Assembly: GCA_018335555.1 (NCBI GenBank)
Contig: JAGXST010000338.1
Coordinates: 1 to 43,865, forward strand
Direction: 5' to 3'
DNA: 43,865 bases
Source: Actinomycetota bacterium
GTDB taxonomy: Bacteria; Actinomycetota; Nitriliruptoria; Nitriliruptorales; Nitriliruptoraceae
Part shown: piece after piece, positions 8,393-18,197 of the stretch
Numbering within the stretch: the stretch's first letter is position 1
Layout of the letters: every line of letters starts with the position of its first letter
Notes under the pieces: generated by a model
What the model was told of the DNA's origin: nothing
The model's input: only the letters and a program-made list of their open reading frames with translations
The model's database searches: none
Translations under genes and position numbers: made by a program

Positions 8393-8453
8393 GCACACCA
8401 GTGTAATGGTCACTGCCTCGGCGACGACACCTCGAATGGAAGCAGGAGCACGC

Positions 8454-9077
8454 ATGCCGCGCCGCCAGATCCGCATCACTGCCAAGGCGACTGTCCGACG
8501 CACGGTGACGGTTCGCCAGACGACCCGGACGTCCGTGCGTCCCATCGCACAGACGCCCGCCCGCCCTCCAGCAGCCCTCGCGAAGCAACCGTCGCTCACC
8601 ACGCGGCGGGTCCGCGTGGAACATCTACGCGACGCCGGCTACGCGCCGCTGCCCGCGGACGACCGCGACTACGACCTGTTCGTCTGCCACGCCAACGAGA
8701 ACAAGGACTGGGTCGGCCCCCTGGTTGCCCAGCTCGAAGCCCTGAATGTCGATGTCTGGTACGACGAGACCGCGATGACCGTCGGGGACAGCTTGCGCCG
8801 GTCCATAGACACCGGGCTTGCCCGGAGCCGGTTCGGGGTGGTCGTGCTATCGCAAGAATTCTTCGCGAAGCCCTGGGCCAACTACGAACTCGACGGCCTT
8901 GTTGCCCGCGAGATGAGGGGCAAGAAGGTCATCCTGCCCGTCTGGCACCCCAACCTGACGCTCGATCAGGTCGAGGGCTACAGCTGGTCGCTGTCTCAGA
9001 AGCTCGCGCTACGGGGCAGCGAACTTCCGGTCGCGCAGATCGCTGCTGAACTTGCTGCTCTGGTGCAGACACCCTGA
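8454..9077 (+). CDS. TIR-domain protein with basic N-terminal region
   Basis: A 207-residue protein. Residues 1-45 are rich in Arg, Thr and Pro and probably form a flexible or DNA/partner-binding tail. Residues 72-205 are a TIR domain: DYDLFVCHANENKDWVGPLV (strand A and box 1), VWYDETAMTVGDSLRRSID, SRFGVVVLSQEFF, and WANYELDGL with the putative NADase catalytic Glu at 145. Bacterial TIR effectors deplete or convert NAD+ when a sensor is triggered. The ATG at 8454 has AGGAG 6 nt upstream; an earlier ATG at 8406 has no good ribosome site. No sensor domain is fused, so activation must come from a partner, possibly the divergent operon. Confidence 0.88.
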   Translation: MPRRQIRITAKATVRRTVTVRQTTRTSVRPIAQTPARPPAALAKQPSLTTRRVRVEHLRDAGYAPLPADDRDYDLFVCHANENKDWVGPLVAQLEALNVDVWYDETAMTVGDSLRRSIDTGLARSRFGVVVLSQEFFAKPWANYELDGLVAREMRGKKVILPVWHPNLTLDQVEGYSWSLSQKLALRGSELPVAQIAAELAALVQTP

Positions 9078-9268
9078 CCCCACGTGCGTCCGGGTCGCCC
9101 GCCGTCAGGGACGTGTTGCCGGGCCTACAGCACGTCGGGCGGTTGAAGGGCATCACCCGAACGCTTCCCGCCGCCCACGCCACACCTGTGGAGAACGGCG
9201 CGGTCCCGTCTCCCCTCGCACCTACACTGCCACCTCCGCAGACTCGACCGACCGGATCGGAAGACCGA

Positions 9269-9493
9269 ATGAGTGATGATCGGCGATCGGACGCTGTTGG
9301 TTTCCATGCGCGCGTCGTTGCCGATCTAGAGGCCGTCGCTGCACGTGCCGCCGCCGCTGCCCGCCGGCTTGAGTCCGCTGGTGGTGAGCCGAACGACGTG
9401 GTGGCACTTCAGACCGCGGCGAACCGAGCAGCCAGCGCCGCTACGGAGCTGCGTAGAGCGCAGCTAGCCGCTTCTCAACAGCGAATGCTGTAA
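9269..9493 (+). CDS. Small Ala-rich helical protein upstream of the restriction enzyme
   Basis: A 74-residue ORF ending 6 nt before the MmeI-like gene. The sequence (FHARVVADLEAVAARAAAAA, then LQTAANRAASAATELRRAQL) predicts two long amphipathic helices with no membrane segment. The close spacing suggests cotranscription and perhaps translational coupling with the restriction gene. It may be an accessory or control factor, but no family is recognised. Confidence 0.6.
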   Translation: MSDDRRSDAVGFHARVVADLEAVAARAAAAARRLESAGGEPNDVVALQTAANRAASAATELRRAQLAASQQRML

Positions 9494-9499
9494 GCCCCG

Positions 9500-12364
9500 A
9501 TGGCCACGGTCAACACCGAGACGCTCGACCAGCACACGGCGCTCACCGCGCGGTCGGTTCAGGAGATTACCGGCGCGCTCACGGCCTTCGCGACCAACTG
9601 GCAGGACTACGACGGTGGCGAGGTAGAAGAAGCCCACACCTTCCTCGACCAGCTCTTCGAGGCGTACGGCCTCGACCGACGCGGTGCAGGTGTCAGGTAC
9701 GAATCCAGTCTGCGACGAGCGGACGGCACGACCGGCTTCACTGACGCCATCCTCCCTGGGAAGCTCCTCATCGAGATGAAGCGGCCTTCCAAGGTGGCGA
9801 CGCTCGAAGGGGACCGCGAGCAGGCCTTCGACTACTGGCAGGAGGTCGGCAGCCGCGACGAAGGGGTACCAGCGCCGCGCTACACGCTGCTGTGCGCGTT
9901 CCACCGGTTCATGGTCTACGAGTTCGGGCGGTACCCCCGCGAACCGATCGCCGACTTCACGCTCGAGGAACTGCCCGACAACCAGGGCGCCCTACGGTTC
10001 CTCGCCGGTCAACGCCCGACGGTCGTGCAACCGAACCGCGAACTGACCGCCACCGCGGCCGAGGCTGTCGTCAGTCTCTACCACGAGCTGGTCGCCCGGG
10101 ATGCTGCAGAACCGACCGAGCTCCGCAGCTTCATCCTGCAGACGGTGTGGTGCCTGTTCGCCTCGGATCTTGGAGTGTTGGCGGGACATCCGGTGCAGGA
10201 GATCATCAGCGACCTGCTCACCGACACCCATGACCGACGATCGTCGGCCGCCGAACTCGGCCACCTCTACCGACTCCTCAACCTTCCCGATCAGCATCAC
10301 CCGGACCACCCAAGCGCGGTTCACCAGCAACAGGGTGGCGTCTTCGCGGGCAAGACCAAGTTCGTCAACGGCGGGCTGTTCGCCACGCCTGCCGCGGTCC
10401 ACCTCACCCGGGAGGAACTCGAGAAGCTGCGCGAGATCGGGAAGTACCGGTGGAGAGAGGTCGACCCGACGATCTTCGGCTCACTCATCGAGGGCTTCCT
10501 CGAACGAGACCGAGCGATCGACGACCCAGGCGCTCGGCGACAGTTCGGAGTTCATTACACGCACGCCGACGACATCCGGAAGATCGTCACGCCATGCATC
10601 GTGGAGCCGTGGCAGGGTCGTATCCAGCGAGCCAGCACCGCCGACGAGGCGCTCGAGGTCCTTGCGGCGCTCTGCAAGCTGCGCGTTCTGGATAGTGCCT
10701 GTGGTAGCGCGAACTTCCTCTACATCGCCTATCAGGAGATCCGGGCGTTGGAACGGGAAGCGCGTGACAAGTTCGAGCAACTGGCTCGGGCCAGCGGCGT
10801 CGAACCCCCGGACACCCGACACCTGCAGTTCCCGCTGCAGAACCTCTACGGGATCGAACTCGACGAGTTCGCCGTCCAGGTCGCACGGGTAGTGCTCTGG
10901 ATGGGCCACGAGATCGCCGGACGGGACCAAGGGACCCCCGAGCCACTACTTCCCCTGCCCGACCTCTCCGCAACCATCGTCCAGGGCGACGCGCTCGAGA
11001 TGGCGTGGCCAGCTACGGACGTGATCATCTCGAATCCGCCCTTCAACGGATCACAACGGCTGCGCGAAGCGATCGGCGATGATGCGATCGAACGGCTCAG
11101 GAGCCAGTTCGGTATCGGCGTCAAGGACTACTGCGTCTACTGGTTCCGCAAGGCGGTCGAGCATCTTCCACCCGGCGGCCGGGCCGGCTTGGTCGCCACG
11201 AACTCGATCGCTCATGGCGGAACTCGCGAGGCCTCTCTGGACCACGTGGTCGAGCAGGGCGGCGTCCTCCTCGATGTCGTTCCAAGCCAGACCTGGCAGG
11301 GCGACGCAGCGGTCCACGTAGCGATCGTCAACTGGATCCACCAGCCGGAAGAGACCGAGGGCCCCTTCGAGTACAGGATCGATCACGCACCGATCGCCGA
11401 GGGCATCGGATCGGACCTCCGCCCCGCGGCCGTGTCGGTCGTCTCTGCCGTAGAACTTCCAGCCAACGACGGGATCGCCTTCCAGGGACCCATCCCCGGC
11501 CACCGGGGTTTCGTGCTCGGCGACGAAACAGCCGCCCAGCTCCTCCAGCGTGACGATGCTGACTACGCAGAGGTCGTCAAGCGCTACCTGACATCGGACG
11601 ACATCGCCTCGAGTCCACGCCAAGAGCCGTCACGTTGGATCATCGACTTCGGCCAGCGTGAGCTACACGAAGCCCGACGGTTCCCTCGGGCACTGGAGAT
11701 CGTCGAGCGAGAGGTTCGACCTGATGTGGATCGCCCTCGATGGTGGCAGCTTCACCGGCCTCGACCTGCACGTCGCGAAGCTATCGCTCACTTGGGTCGG
11801 TACCTCGCGGTGGGGCGTCACGGCAAGCGAATCCTGTTGACCTGGTGCGAACCAGAGTGGATCGCGAGCGATGCCACGGTCACCATCGCGCTCGATGGCG
11901 ACTATCACTTCGGCGTCTTGACATCACGAGCTCACACGCTGTGGGCCGCCTACCGCGGGTCATCCATCAAGTCTGACCCGCGATACACCCATACCACGGT
12001 GTTTCGCTCCTTCCCCTGGCCAGCCCCCGATGAGGGACGCCGGGAGATCATCGCTGCCGCAGCGCGCGAGGTCGCCGAACAACGAACGATCGCGTGCACC
12101 GATGCAAACGCCGGGCTGACGGAGATTTACAACATCGTCGAGGACGGCGGCTACCCCGACCTCCTGGGCGCTCACCGTGACCTCGATCGGGCGGTTGCCG
12201 CGGCGTACGGCTGGCCAGTCGGGATCGCCGGAGATGCCTACGAGATGATCCCGCGCCTCCTCGCGCTCAACCACCAGATCGACGCCGGCACGATCGACTA
12301 CGAACCGTTCGTCGATCATCCAGCGCATCAAGGTGACGGAGAACCAGCGGCACGGCTGTTCTGA
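9500..12364 (+). CDS. MmeI-like type IIL restriction-modification protein
   Basis: One 954-residue chain combining nuclease, methyltransferase and target recognition, as in MmeI. The N-terminal PD-(D/E)xK site is DAILPGKLLIEMK (D82, E92, K94). A helical spacer follows. The methyltransferase has HYT at 352-354, motif I LDSACGSANF (397-406) and motif IV SNPPF (511-515), which predicts N6-adenine methylation. The C-terminal third carries the target-recognition region and ends AARLF. Such enzymes cut about 20 nt from an asymmetric site and protect the host by modifying one strand. All catalytic motifs are intact, so it should be active. It lies directly downstream of the TIR gene in what looks like a defence island. 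Confidence 0.92.
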   Translation: MATVNTETLDQHTALTARSVQEITGALTAFATNWQDYDGGEVEEAHTFLDQLFEAYGLDRRGAGVRYESSLRRADGTTGFTDAILPGKLLIEMKRPSKVATLEGDREQAFDYWQEVGSRDEGVPAPRYTLLCAFHRFMVYEFGRYPREPIADFTLEELPDNQGALRFLAGQRPTVVQPNRELTATAAEAVVSLYHELVARDAAEPTELRSFILQTVWCLFASDLGVLAGHPVQEIISDLLTDTHDRRSSAAELGHLYRLLNLPDQHHPDHPSAVHQQQGGVFAGKTKFVNGGLFATPAAVHLTREELEKLREIGKYRWREVDPTIFGSLIEGFLERDRAIDDPGARRQFGVHYTHADDIRKIVTPCIVEPWQGRIQRASTADEALEVLAALCKLRVLDSACGSANFLYIAYQEIRALEREARDKFEQLARASGVEPPDTRHLQFPLQNLYGIELDEFAVQVARVVLWMGHEIAGRDQGTPEPLLPLPDLSATIVQGDALEMAWPATDVIISNPPFNGSQRLREAIGDDAIERLRSQFGIGVKDYCVYWFRKAVEHLPPGGRAGLVATNSIAHGGTREASLDHVVEQGGVLLDVVPSQTWQGDAAVHVAIVNWIHQPEETEGPFEYRIDHAPIAEGIGSDLRPAAVSVVSAVELPANDGIAFQGPIPGHRGFVLGDETAAQLLQRDDADYAEVVKRYLTSDDIASSPRQEPSRWIIDFGQRELHEARRFPRALEIVEREVRPDVDRPRWWQLHRPRPARREAIAHLGRYLAVGRHGKRILLTWCEPEWIASDATVTIALDGDYHFGVLTSRAHTLWAAYRGSSIKSDPRYTHTTVFRSFPWPAPDEGRREIIAAAAREVAEQRTIACTDANAGLTEIYNIVEDGGYPDLLGAHRDLDRAVAAAYGWPVGIAGDAYEMIPRLLALNHQIDAGTIDYEPFVDHPAHQGDGEPAARLF

Positions 12365-12684
12365 GCCGCAGTGGTCGTCCAGCAGCGATGGAGCGATCTG
12401 CGTTCCGTGGTGTCGCCTCATACGCGTCCTAGATGCGGATGCCGAGACGTCGAGCCTCTCATCGCGATCTTGAGACGCTCCAGACGATGGTCGTGATGGC
12501 GCACCTGCCTGACGGTCGGGTCGGCTGCGGTGTGCGGTCGACCTTGGGCCGGGAAGGAGCGGGTGTGCCGTGTCCTCGACGGGCGGGTCGGGTGCCAGCG
12601 TTGGCGGCCGGGCCAGGCGCGGTCCGGCGTTGTCGCAGGGTGATGGTCAACTTACGTTGGACCTATGGGCTGAGGAGGTCACGG
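12365..12684. other. Intergenic region before the mobilization genes
   Basis: No confident gene lies in these 320 bp. A possible GTG start at 12570, preceded by AAGGAG, opens a frame reading QGDGQLTLDLWAEEVTDEP. This frame runs, without a stop but Gly-rich, through the next gene and joins the big helicase frame. The ribosome site GAGGAG for the 12685 gene lies at its end. Confidence 0.4.
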
Positions 12685-13209
12685 ATGAACCGCTACGGGC
12701 AGCTGGCGATGGAGCACTGGGAGCAGCACGCGCCGAGTCGGGTCGCAACGATGACGGATCGGGAGGGGTTCTTCACGGACCTGGGCGTCCAGGTGGAGGC
12801 GCAGGTGGTGGAGTTGACGCAGGGTCTGGAGGGGACGCCGGTCGACGGGGAGAGCTACCCGCAGACGGTGGGGCGGTTGACCAACGCCCGGATGCGGGCG
12901 GAGGCGATCGTGTTGACGGAGTTGGTCTGGATCGAGACGCCGGAGCTGGCGTTGGTCGAGGCGCGGGAGGAGTGGGAGGCGACCCGGACGCCCGACAGCT
13001 GGTTGGCCAGCTGGGCGGAACGGATCCAGGACGCTCCGGAGACCGAGCCGGCGACCGAGGAGGTCGAGGATCTAGCCCACCGGTGGGCGGTGACGCCGGA
13101 GTTGCTGTACGGCCTGCTGCAAGCCGAGATCCCGGGCCGGTTCCTGGCGGAGAACCCGGGGGTGCTGGCGGAGGCGGCCAACATCCGGTTCCTGCGCGAG
13201 CAGACGTAG
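12685..13209 (+). CDS. Small acidic helical protein of the mobilization module
   Basis: A 174-residue soluble protein, acidic and mostly helical (GQLAMEHWEQHAPSRVATMT, EAQVVELTQGLEGTPVDGES, NARMRAEAIVLTELVWIETP). Third codon positions are nearly all G/C in this frame, which identifies it over the overlapping one. The ATG at 12685 has GAGGAG 7 nt upstream. Similar short ORFs precede the large methylase/helicase gene on actinobacterial plasmids and integrative elements, as I recall, but no function is known. It ends 32 nt before the likely start of that gene, so the two are probably cotranscribed. Confidence 0.75.
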   Translation: MNRYGQLAMEHWEQHAPSRVATMTDREGFFTDLGVQVEAQVVELTQGLEGTPVDGESYPQTVGRLTNARMRAEAIVLTELVWIETPELALVEAREEWEATRTPDSWLASWAERIQDAPETEPATEEVEDLAHRWAVTPELLYGLLQAEIPGRFLAENPGVLAEAANIRFLREQT

Positions 13210-13241
13210 CTCCACGGTTCGTTCCTGCTTCGCAGGCACCC

Positions 13242-16200
13242 TTGGCGCCGTCGGGGGCGAAGGCTCGGTTCGGGGCCAACCTCGCCGCCATCCGCCTGGC
13301 CCGCCGGCTCGAACAGGAAGACCGTCCGGCGATCGCGGATGAGCAGCAGGTGTTGTCGCGCTGGTCATCGTGGGGCGCGCTGCCGGAGGTGTTCGACACC
13401 ACCAAGCCCGCGTGGGAAGCGGAACGGGCCGAGCTTCGTGGGCTGCTCACCGAAGCCGAGTGGCGGGCTGCGGAGCGGACCACGATCAACGCCCACTACA
13501 CCGACCCAGTCATCGTCACGCGGATGTGGCAGGTGCTGCGGTCGCTCGGATTCGAGGGTGGTTCGGTGTTGGAGCCGGGCTCAGGCGCGGGCACATTCAT
13601 CGGGCTCGCACCGGACTCGGCACGGATGGTCGGGGTCGAGCTGGATCCGGTGACCGCGTCGATCTCGGCCGCGCTGTATCCGCACGCGCAGATCCGGGCC
13701 GAGTCGTTCGCGGACACTCGGCTGTCGACCGGGCGGTTCGACGCGACGATCGGCAACGTGCCGTTCTCCGACGTGCGGTTGCATGACCCGGTGCACAACG
13801 CCGGCCGCCATTCGATGCACAACCACTTCCTACTCAAGTCGCTGGCACTGACCAGGCCGGGTGGGCTGGTCGTGGCACTGACCAGCCGCTACACCCTCGA
13901 CGGCCAGAACCCCGCCGCGCGGCGCGAGATGAACCAGCTCGCCGAGCTCCTCGGCTCGGTACGGCTACCCACCGGCGCACACCGCCGCGCGGCCGGCACC
14001 GACGCGGTGACCGATCTGCTGGTACTGCGCCGACGCGAACCCGACCGCCCGGCAGCAACGAACGGGTGGGAGACGGTCACCACCGTCGACCTCGACGGCC
14101 AGCCGGCGAAGGTCAACCGCTACTTCGCCGAGAACCCCGGTCAGGTGCTCGGCGTCATGTCGGTGACGCGGGGGATGCACGGCGCGCAGACCTTGACGGT
14201 GACCGGCGAGCTGGACCGGCTCGACGAGCAGCTCGGACAGGCGCTGGGCCGCATCGTGACCGCCGCGACCGGACGTGGCCTGCACATGACCCCACGGCCT
14301 TCCGAGCCGGTGCAGCCGACCATCACGCCGGCACCAGAGGTGGGGGTAGGCCAACGGTGGGATGGCCGCATCGTCGCCGCAGATGACGGCAGCTTCGCCA
14401 CCGTGACCGATGGCGGGTTGGTACCGCTGAGGGTCCCCAACTCCGCCAGGGCCGAGCTGCGAGCACTGCTGGGGCTACGGGACGCGGCCACGCGACTGCT
14501 GGACCTCGAAGCCGCCACCGTGGAGGACTCCGACGACATCGATGCCGCCCGCAGCGAGTTGCGACGCCGCTACGAGACCTACGTGGAACGGTTCGGGCCG
14601 TTGGGACGGTTCAGCTTGCGCCGCACCGGGCGGACCAACGACGCGGGCGAGGACACCTACGCCCGGATCGTCCCCGCCGCGATCCGCAGCCTTCGTGGCG
14701 ATCCGTTCGCGCCGCTGGTGCTCGCACTCGAACAGTTCGACGACCAGGACCAGACCGCTACCCCGGCCGCGATCCTGACCCGCCGGGTCGTCGCCCCCAC
14801 CCCCGAGGTGCTGGGGGTCGAGACCCCGGCGGATGCGATCGCCGTCTCGTTGGACCGCACCGGCCGGCTCGACCTGGATCTGGTCGCCGAGCTGTTGGGG
14901 ATGCCCACCGACGAGGCCCGCAACGCGCTCGGTCCGGCGGTGTTCACCGACCCCGACACCGGCCGGCTGGTCCACGCACCGCAGTACCTGTCGGGTGATG
15001 TGCGCGCCAAGCTCGAGACCGCGACCGCCGCGGCGAAAGACGATCTGGCGTTCACCATCAACGAGGCGGCGTTGCGGGACGTGCTGCCAGACGATCTCGG
15101 ACCGGAGGAGATCACCGCTCAGCTGGGGGCGGTGTGGATCTCCCCGCGGGTCCACCAACGGTTCCTGTCCGACCTGCTTCGGGCGTCGGACGTCAAGGTG
15201 GAGAACCCACTGCCGGGCATGTGGGAGGTCCGGGGCGGCCGGACCGGCATCCGGGCCACGAGCGAGTGGGGCACCGAGCGGCGGCCCGCGCCCGACATCG
15301 CCCAGGCGGTGATGGAGCAGAAGTCGTTGCTGGTCTACGACGAGGTCGAGGACGCCGAGGGTCGCAAACGGCGGGTGCTCAACCCGGTGGAGACCACCGC
15401 AGCGCAGGAGAAGGCCCAGGCGCTCCAGGAGCGGTTCGCCGAGTGGGTGTGGGAGGAACCCGAACGCGCACAGGGGCTGGTGGATGAGTACAACCGGCGG
15501 TTCAACTCGATCGTGTTGCGCGACTACTCCGATGCGGGCGACTACCTGTCGCTGCCGGGCCTGGCGGCGTCGTTCACGCCGCTGCCGCACCAGCGGGCGG
15601 CGGTGGCGCGGATGATCGCCGAACCTTCCGCCGGGCTGTTCCACGAGGTCGGCGCCGGGAAGACTGCCGAGATGGTGCTGGGCGCGATGGAGCTGCGCCG
15701 CATCGGGCTCATCACCAAGCCGGTTGTGGTGGTTCCGAACCACATGCTGGAGCAGTTCACCCGCGAGTGGCTGCACATCTACCCGCAAGCACGCATCCTG
15801 GCTGCCTCGTCCCAGGATCTGTCGGGTGAGAAGCGGCGGCTGTTCGTCGGGCGGGCCGCGGCCAACGACTGGGACGCGGTGCTGCTCACCCAAGGGGCGT
15901 TCCAGCGCATCCCGCTCGATCCCGACACTGAAGCCGCCTACATCGAACGGCAGGTCGATGAGGTCCGAGCCGCGCTGCAGGACGTCGAGGGCGGCGAGCG
16001 GATGAGCGTCAAGCGGGTCGAACGGCGGCTGCTGCAGTTGGAGAACAAGCTCAAGCAGCGCGCCGACCTCACCCGGGATCCGGGGATCACGTTCGAGACC
16101 GCCGGGTTCGACTACGTGATCGTCGACGAACTGCACCTGTACAAGAACCTCGCGACCGAGTCCAACATCCGTGACGCTGCGATCGACGGCTCCGCAAGGG

Positions 16201-18197
16201 CGACCGATCTGCACATGAAGCTCGACTACCTGCGCAGCCGGGGGCGGGAGCGGATCGTGACCGGCGCAACCGCGACCCCTGTTGCCAACTCGGTGACCGA
16301 GGCCTACGTGATGCAGCGCTACCTGCGCCCCGACCTGCTCGATGCGGCAGGGGTGGGGGCGTTCGATGCGTGGGCGGCCACGTTCGGGCAGACCGTGACC
16401 CAGATGGAGATGTCGCCGTCTGGAACCGGGTGGCGGCTCAAGACCCGGTTCGCACAGTTCACCAACGTGCCCGAGATGCTGCGCCTGTGGTCCACGTTCG
16501 CGGACGTCAAGACCGCCGACGACCTCGCCCTCCCCGTACCGGACCTGGCCGAACGCGCCGACGGCACCCGTGCCCCCGAGACGGTCGCGGTTCCGGCGAC
16601 CGTCGAGCTGGAGAGATTCGTCGAACAGCTCGCCGCCCGTGCCGACCAGGTCGCCTGCCGGGCGGTGGCGCCCGAGGACGACAACATGCTGGCCATCTGC
16701 ACCGACGGCCGCAAGGCCGCCCTCGACGTGCGCATGGTCGACGAGCACACGCGTCCGTCGGGGCCGACCAAGATCGATCAGGCCGCTGACGCCATCACCA
16801 AGGTCTGGGAGGACACCCGCGACAACTCCTACCTCGACCCGGCCACCGCCCAGCCCTCACCGGTTCCGGGGGCGTTGCAGCTGGTGTTCTGCGACCTCGG
16901 TACCCCCAACCCGACCCGGTGGAATGCCTACGACGAACTTCGCCAGCAGCTGGTCGCTCGGGGGATGCCCGACGATGCGATCCGCTACATCCACGAGGCC
17001 AAGACGGACGTGGACAAGGCCCGGCTGTTCGCCGCGGCCCGCGCCGGTCACGTCGCGGTGCTGATCGGCTCGACCGAGAAGATGGGGGTCGGGACCAACG
17101 TCCAAGCTCGTGCGGTCGCGTTGTGGCACCTGGACTGCCCGTGGCGCCCAGCCGACATCGCGCAACGCGAGGGGCGCATCCTGCGGCAAGGCAACCAGAA
17201 CCCCGAGGTGACGATCGGGCGGCTGGTCACCGAAGGCTCGTGGGATGCGTTCATGTGGCAGACCATCGAACGCAAAGCCCGTTTCATCGCCCAGGTCATG
17301 CGCGGTCGGCTCGACTCCCGCGAGATCGAGGAGATCGACTCGACCGCCGTGCTCTCCGCCGCTGAGGCCAAGGCGGTCTCGTCGGGCAACCCGCTGCTGC
17401 TGGAGCAGGCAAGCGTCCAGGCCGAGGTCAGCCGCCTGCAACGGCTCGAACGCGCGTACGGCCGCAACGAAGCGATGCTCACCGCCACCCGTGACCGTGC
17501 CCGTAGCGACGTAGCCCGTACCCGCGATGACCTCGCCCAGCTCCAACAGGTGCTGCCGCGCCTGGTCGACACGTCCGGTGACCGGTTCCGCGTCCGCATC
17601 GGCGAGAGCACCTACACCTCCCGTACCGACGCCGCCAAGGCGCTGACCAGCTGGGCAAATGAGGCCGGGCTGCGGTACGCACCGACCTACCGCGAGCGTG
17701 ACCACGGGATCGTCGGCCAGATCAGCAGCTTCGACATCACCCTGGCCACCGGGCCCGCGCTCGGTGGCATCCAAGTCGACATCGCCCTGGCCGGTGTCCC
17801 ACGTAGCGGGTTCAGCATTGACCGCGATGCCTTCCTGACCGGTGGGGTCGGGCTGATACAGCGCATCGAGAACCGTGCCGCTGGAATCCCCACCTACCTC
17901 AGCGACGCCACGGCCCAGCTCGAGTCCGCCGAGCAGACCATCCTTGACACCGACGAACGCATGGGCCAACCGTTCCGCCACGCCGGCGCTCTGCGTGACG
18001 CACAGGCGCGGCTGGCCGAGATCAACCAGCAACTCGAGACACTCCACGAGCAACCGGCCACGGACCCCGAGCCGCCGCGCACGGCGGACGACAACCCGTC
18101 CGTCCAGATCAACGGGCATCGCCCTCGGCCCGCACCGCTCGCTGCCTACGGACCACATGCTGAACCGCGCCGCGACCCGTCCGCGCCAACCCGCTAA
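13242..18197 (+). CDS. N12-class adenine methylase / SF2 helicase (COG4646-like)
   Basis: A very large protein, about 1651 residues from the TTG at 13242. The N-terminal methyltransferase has GGSVLEPGSGAGTFIGLAPD (motif I) and IGNVPFSD (motif IV, about residue 170). The SF2 helicase core follows: FHEVGAGKTAEMVLGAMELR (Walker A, about 800), VIVDELHLYKN (motif II, about 960), GATATP (about 1006), GVGTNVQARAVALWHLDCPW and QREGRILRQGNQNPE (motifs V-VI). The C-terminus is helical. Such proteins sit on conjugative and mobilizable elements and may protect or remodel transferred DNA. The start is uncertain: the same frame is open back to GTG 12570, but the extra part overlaps another gene and looks non-coding. 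Confidence 0.85.
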   Translation: MAPSGAKARFGANLAAIRLARRLEQEDRPAIADEQQVLSRWSSWGALPEVFDTTKPAWEAERAELRGLLTEAEWRAAERTTINAHYTDPVIVTRMWQVLRSLGFEGGSVLEPGSGAGTFIGLAPDSARMVGVELDPVTASISAALYPHAQIRAESFADTRLSTGRFDATIGNVPFSDVRLHDPVHNAGRHSMHNHFLLKSLALTRPGGLVVALTSRYTLDGQNPAARREMNQLAELLGSVRLPTGAHRRAAGTDAVTDLLVLRRREPDRPAATNGWETVTTVDLDGQPAKVNRYFAENPGQVLGVMSVTRGMHGAQTLTVTGELDRLDEQLGQALGRIVTAATGRGLHMTPRPSEPVQPTITPAPEVGVGQRWDGRIVAADDGSFATVTDGGLVPLRVPNSARAELRALLGLRDAATRLLDLEAATVEDSDDIDAARSELRRRYETYVERFGPLGRFSLRRTGRTNDAGEDTYARIVPAAIRSLRGDPFAPLVLALEQFDDQDQTATPAAILTRRVVAPTPEVLGVETPADAIAVSLDRTGRLDLDLVAELLGMPTDEARNALGPAVFTDPDTGRLVHAPQYLSGDVRAKLETATAAAKDDLAFTINEAALRDVLPDDLGPEEITAQLGAVWISPRVHQRFLSDLLRASDVKVENPLPGMWEVRGGRTGIRATSEWGTERRPAPDIAQAVMEQKSLLVYDEVEDAEGRKRRVLNPVETTAAQEKAQALQERFAEWVWEEPERAQGLVDEYNRRFNSIVLRDYSDAGDYLSLPGLAASFTPLPHQRAAVARMIAEPSAGLFHEVGAGKTAEMVLGAMELRRIGLITKPVVVVPNHMLEQFTREWLHIYPQARILAASSQDLSGEKRRLFVGRAAANDWDAVLLTQGAFQRIPLDPDTEAAYIERQVDEVRAALQDVEGGERMSVKRVERRLLQLENKLKQRADLTRDPGITFETAGFDYVIVDELHLYKNLATESNIRDAAIDGSARATDLHMKLDYLRSRGRERIVTGATATPVANSVTEAYVMQRYLRPDLLDAAGVGAFDAWAATFGQTVTQMEMSPSGTGWRLKTRFAQFTNVPEMLRLWSTFADVKTADDLALPVPDLAERADGTRAPETVAVPATVELERFVEQLAARADQVACRAVAPEDDNMLAICTDGRKAALDVRMVDEHTRPSGPTKIDQAADAITKVWEDTRDNSYLDPATAQPSPVPGALQLVFCDLGTPNPTRWNAYDELRQQLVARGMPDDAIRYIHEAKTDVDKARLFAAARAGHVAVLIGSTEKMGVGTNVQARAVALWHLDCPWRPADIAQREGRILRQGNQNPEVTIGRLVTEGSWDAFMWQTIERKARFIAQVMRGRLDSREIEEIDSTAVLSAAEAKAVSSGNPLLLEQASVQAEVSRLQRLERAYGRNEAMLTATRDRARSDVARTRDDLAQLQQVLPRLVDTSGDRFRVRIGESTYTSRTDAAKALTSWANEAGLRYAPTYRERDHGIVGQISSFDITLATGPALGGIQVDIALAGVPRSGFSIDRDAFLTGGVGLIQRIENRAAGIPTYLSDATAQLESAEQTILDTDERMGQPFRHAGALRDAQARLAEINQQLETLHEQPATDPEPPRTADDNPSVQINGHRPRPAPLAAYGPHAEPRRDPSAPTR

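Noticed and set aside
12570-13241. Extending the methylase/helicase to 1875 residues
   Set aside because: The extra 224 codons overlap a gene with good codon bias in another frame and look non-coding; kept as a finding, not as the start.
14475-18158. Two long minus-strand frames opposite the methylase/helicase gene
   Set aside because: Both are mirror frames of a gene with clear helicase motifs and have no motifs of their own.
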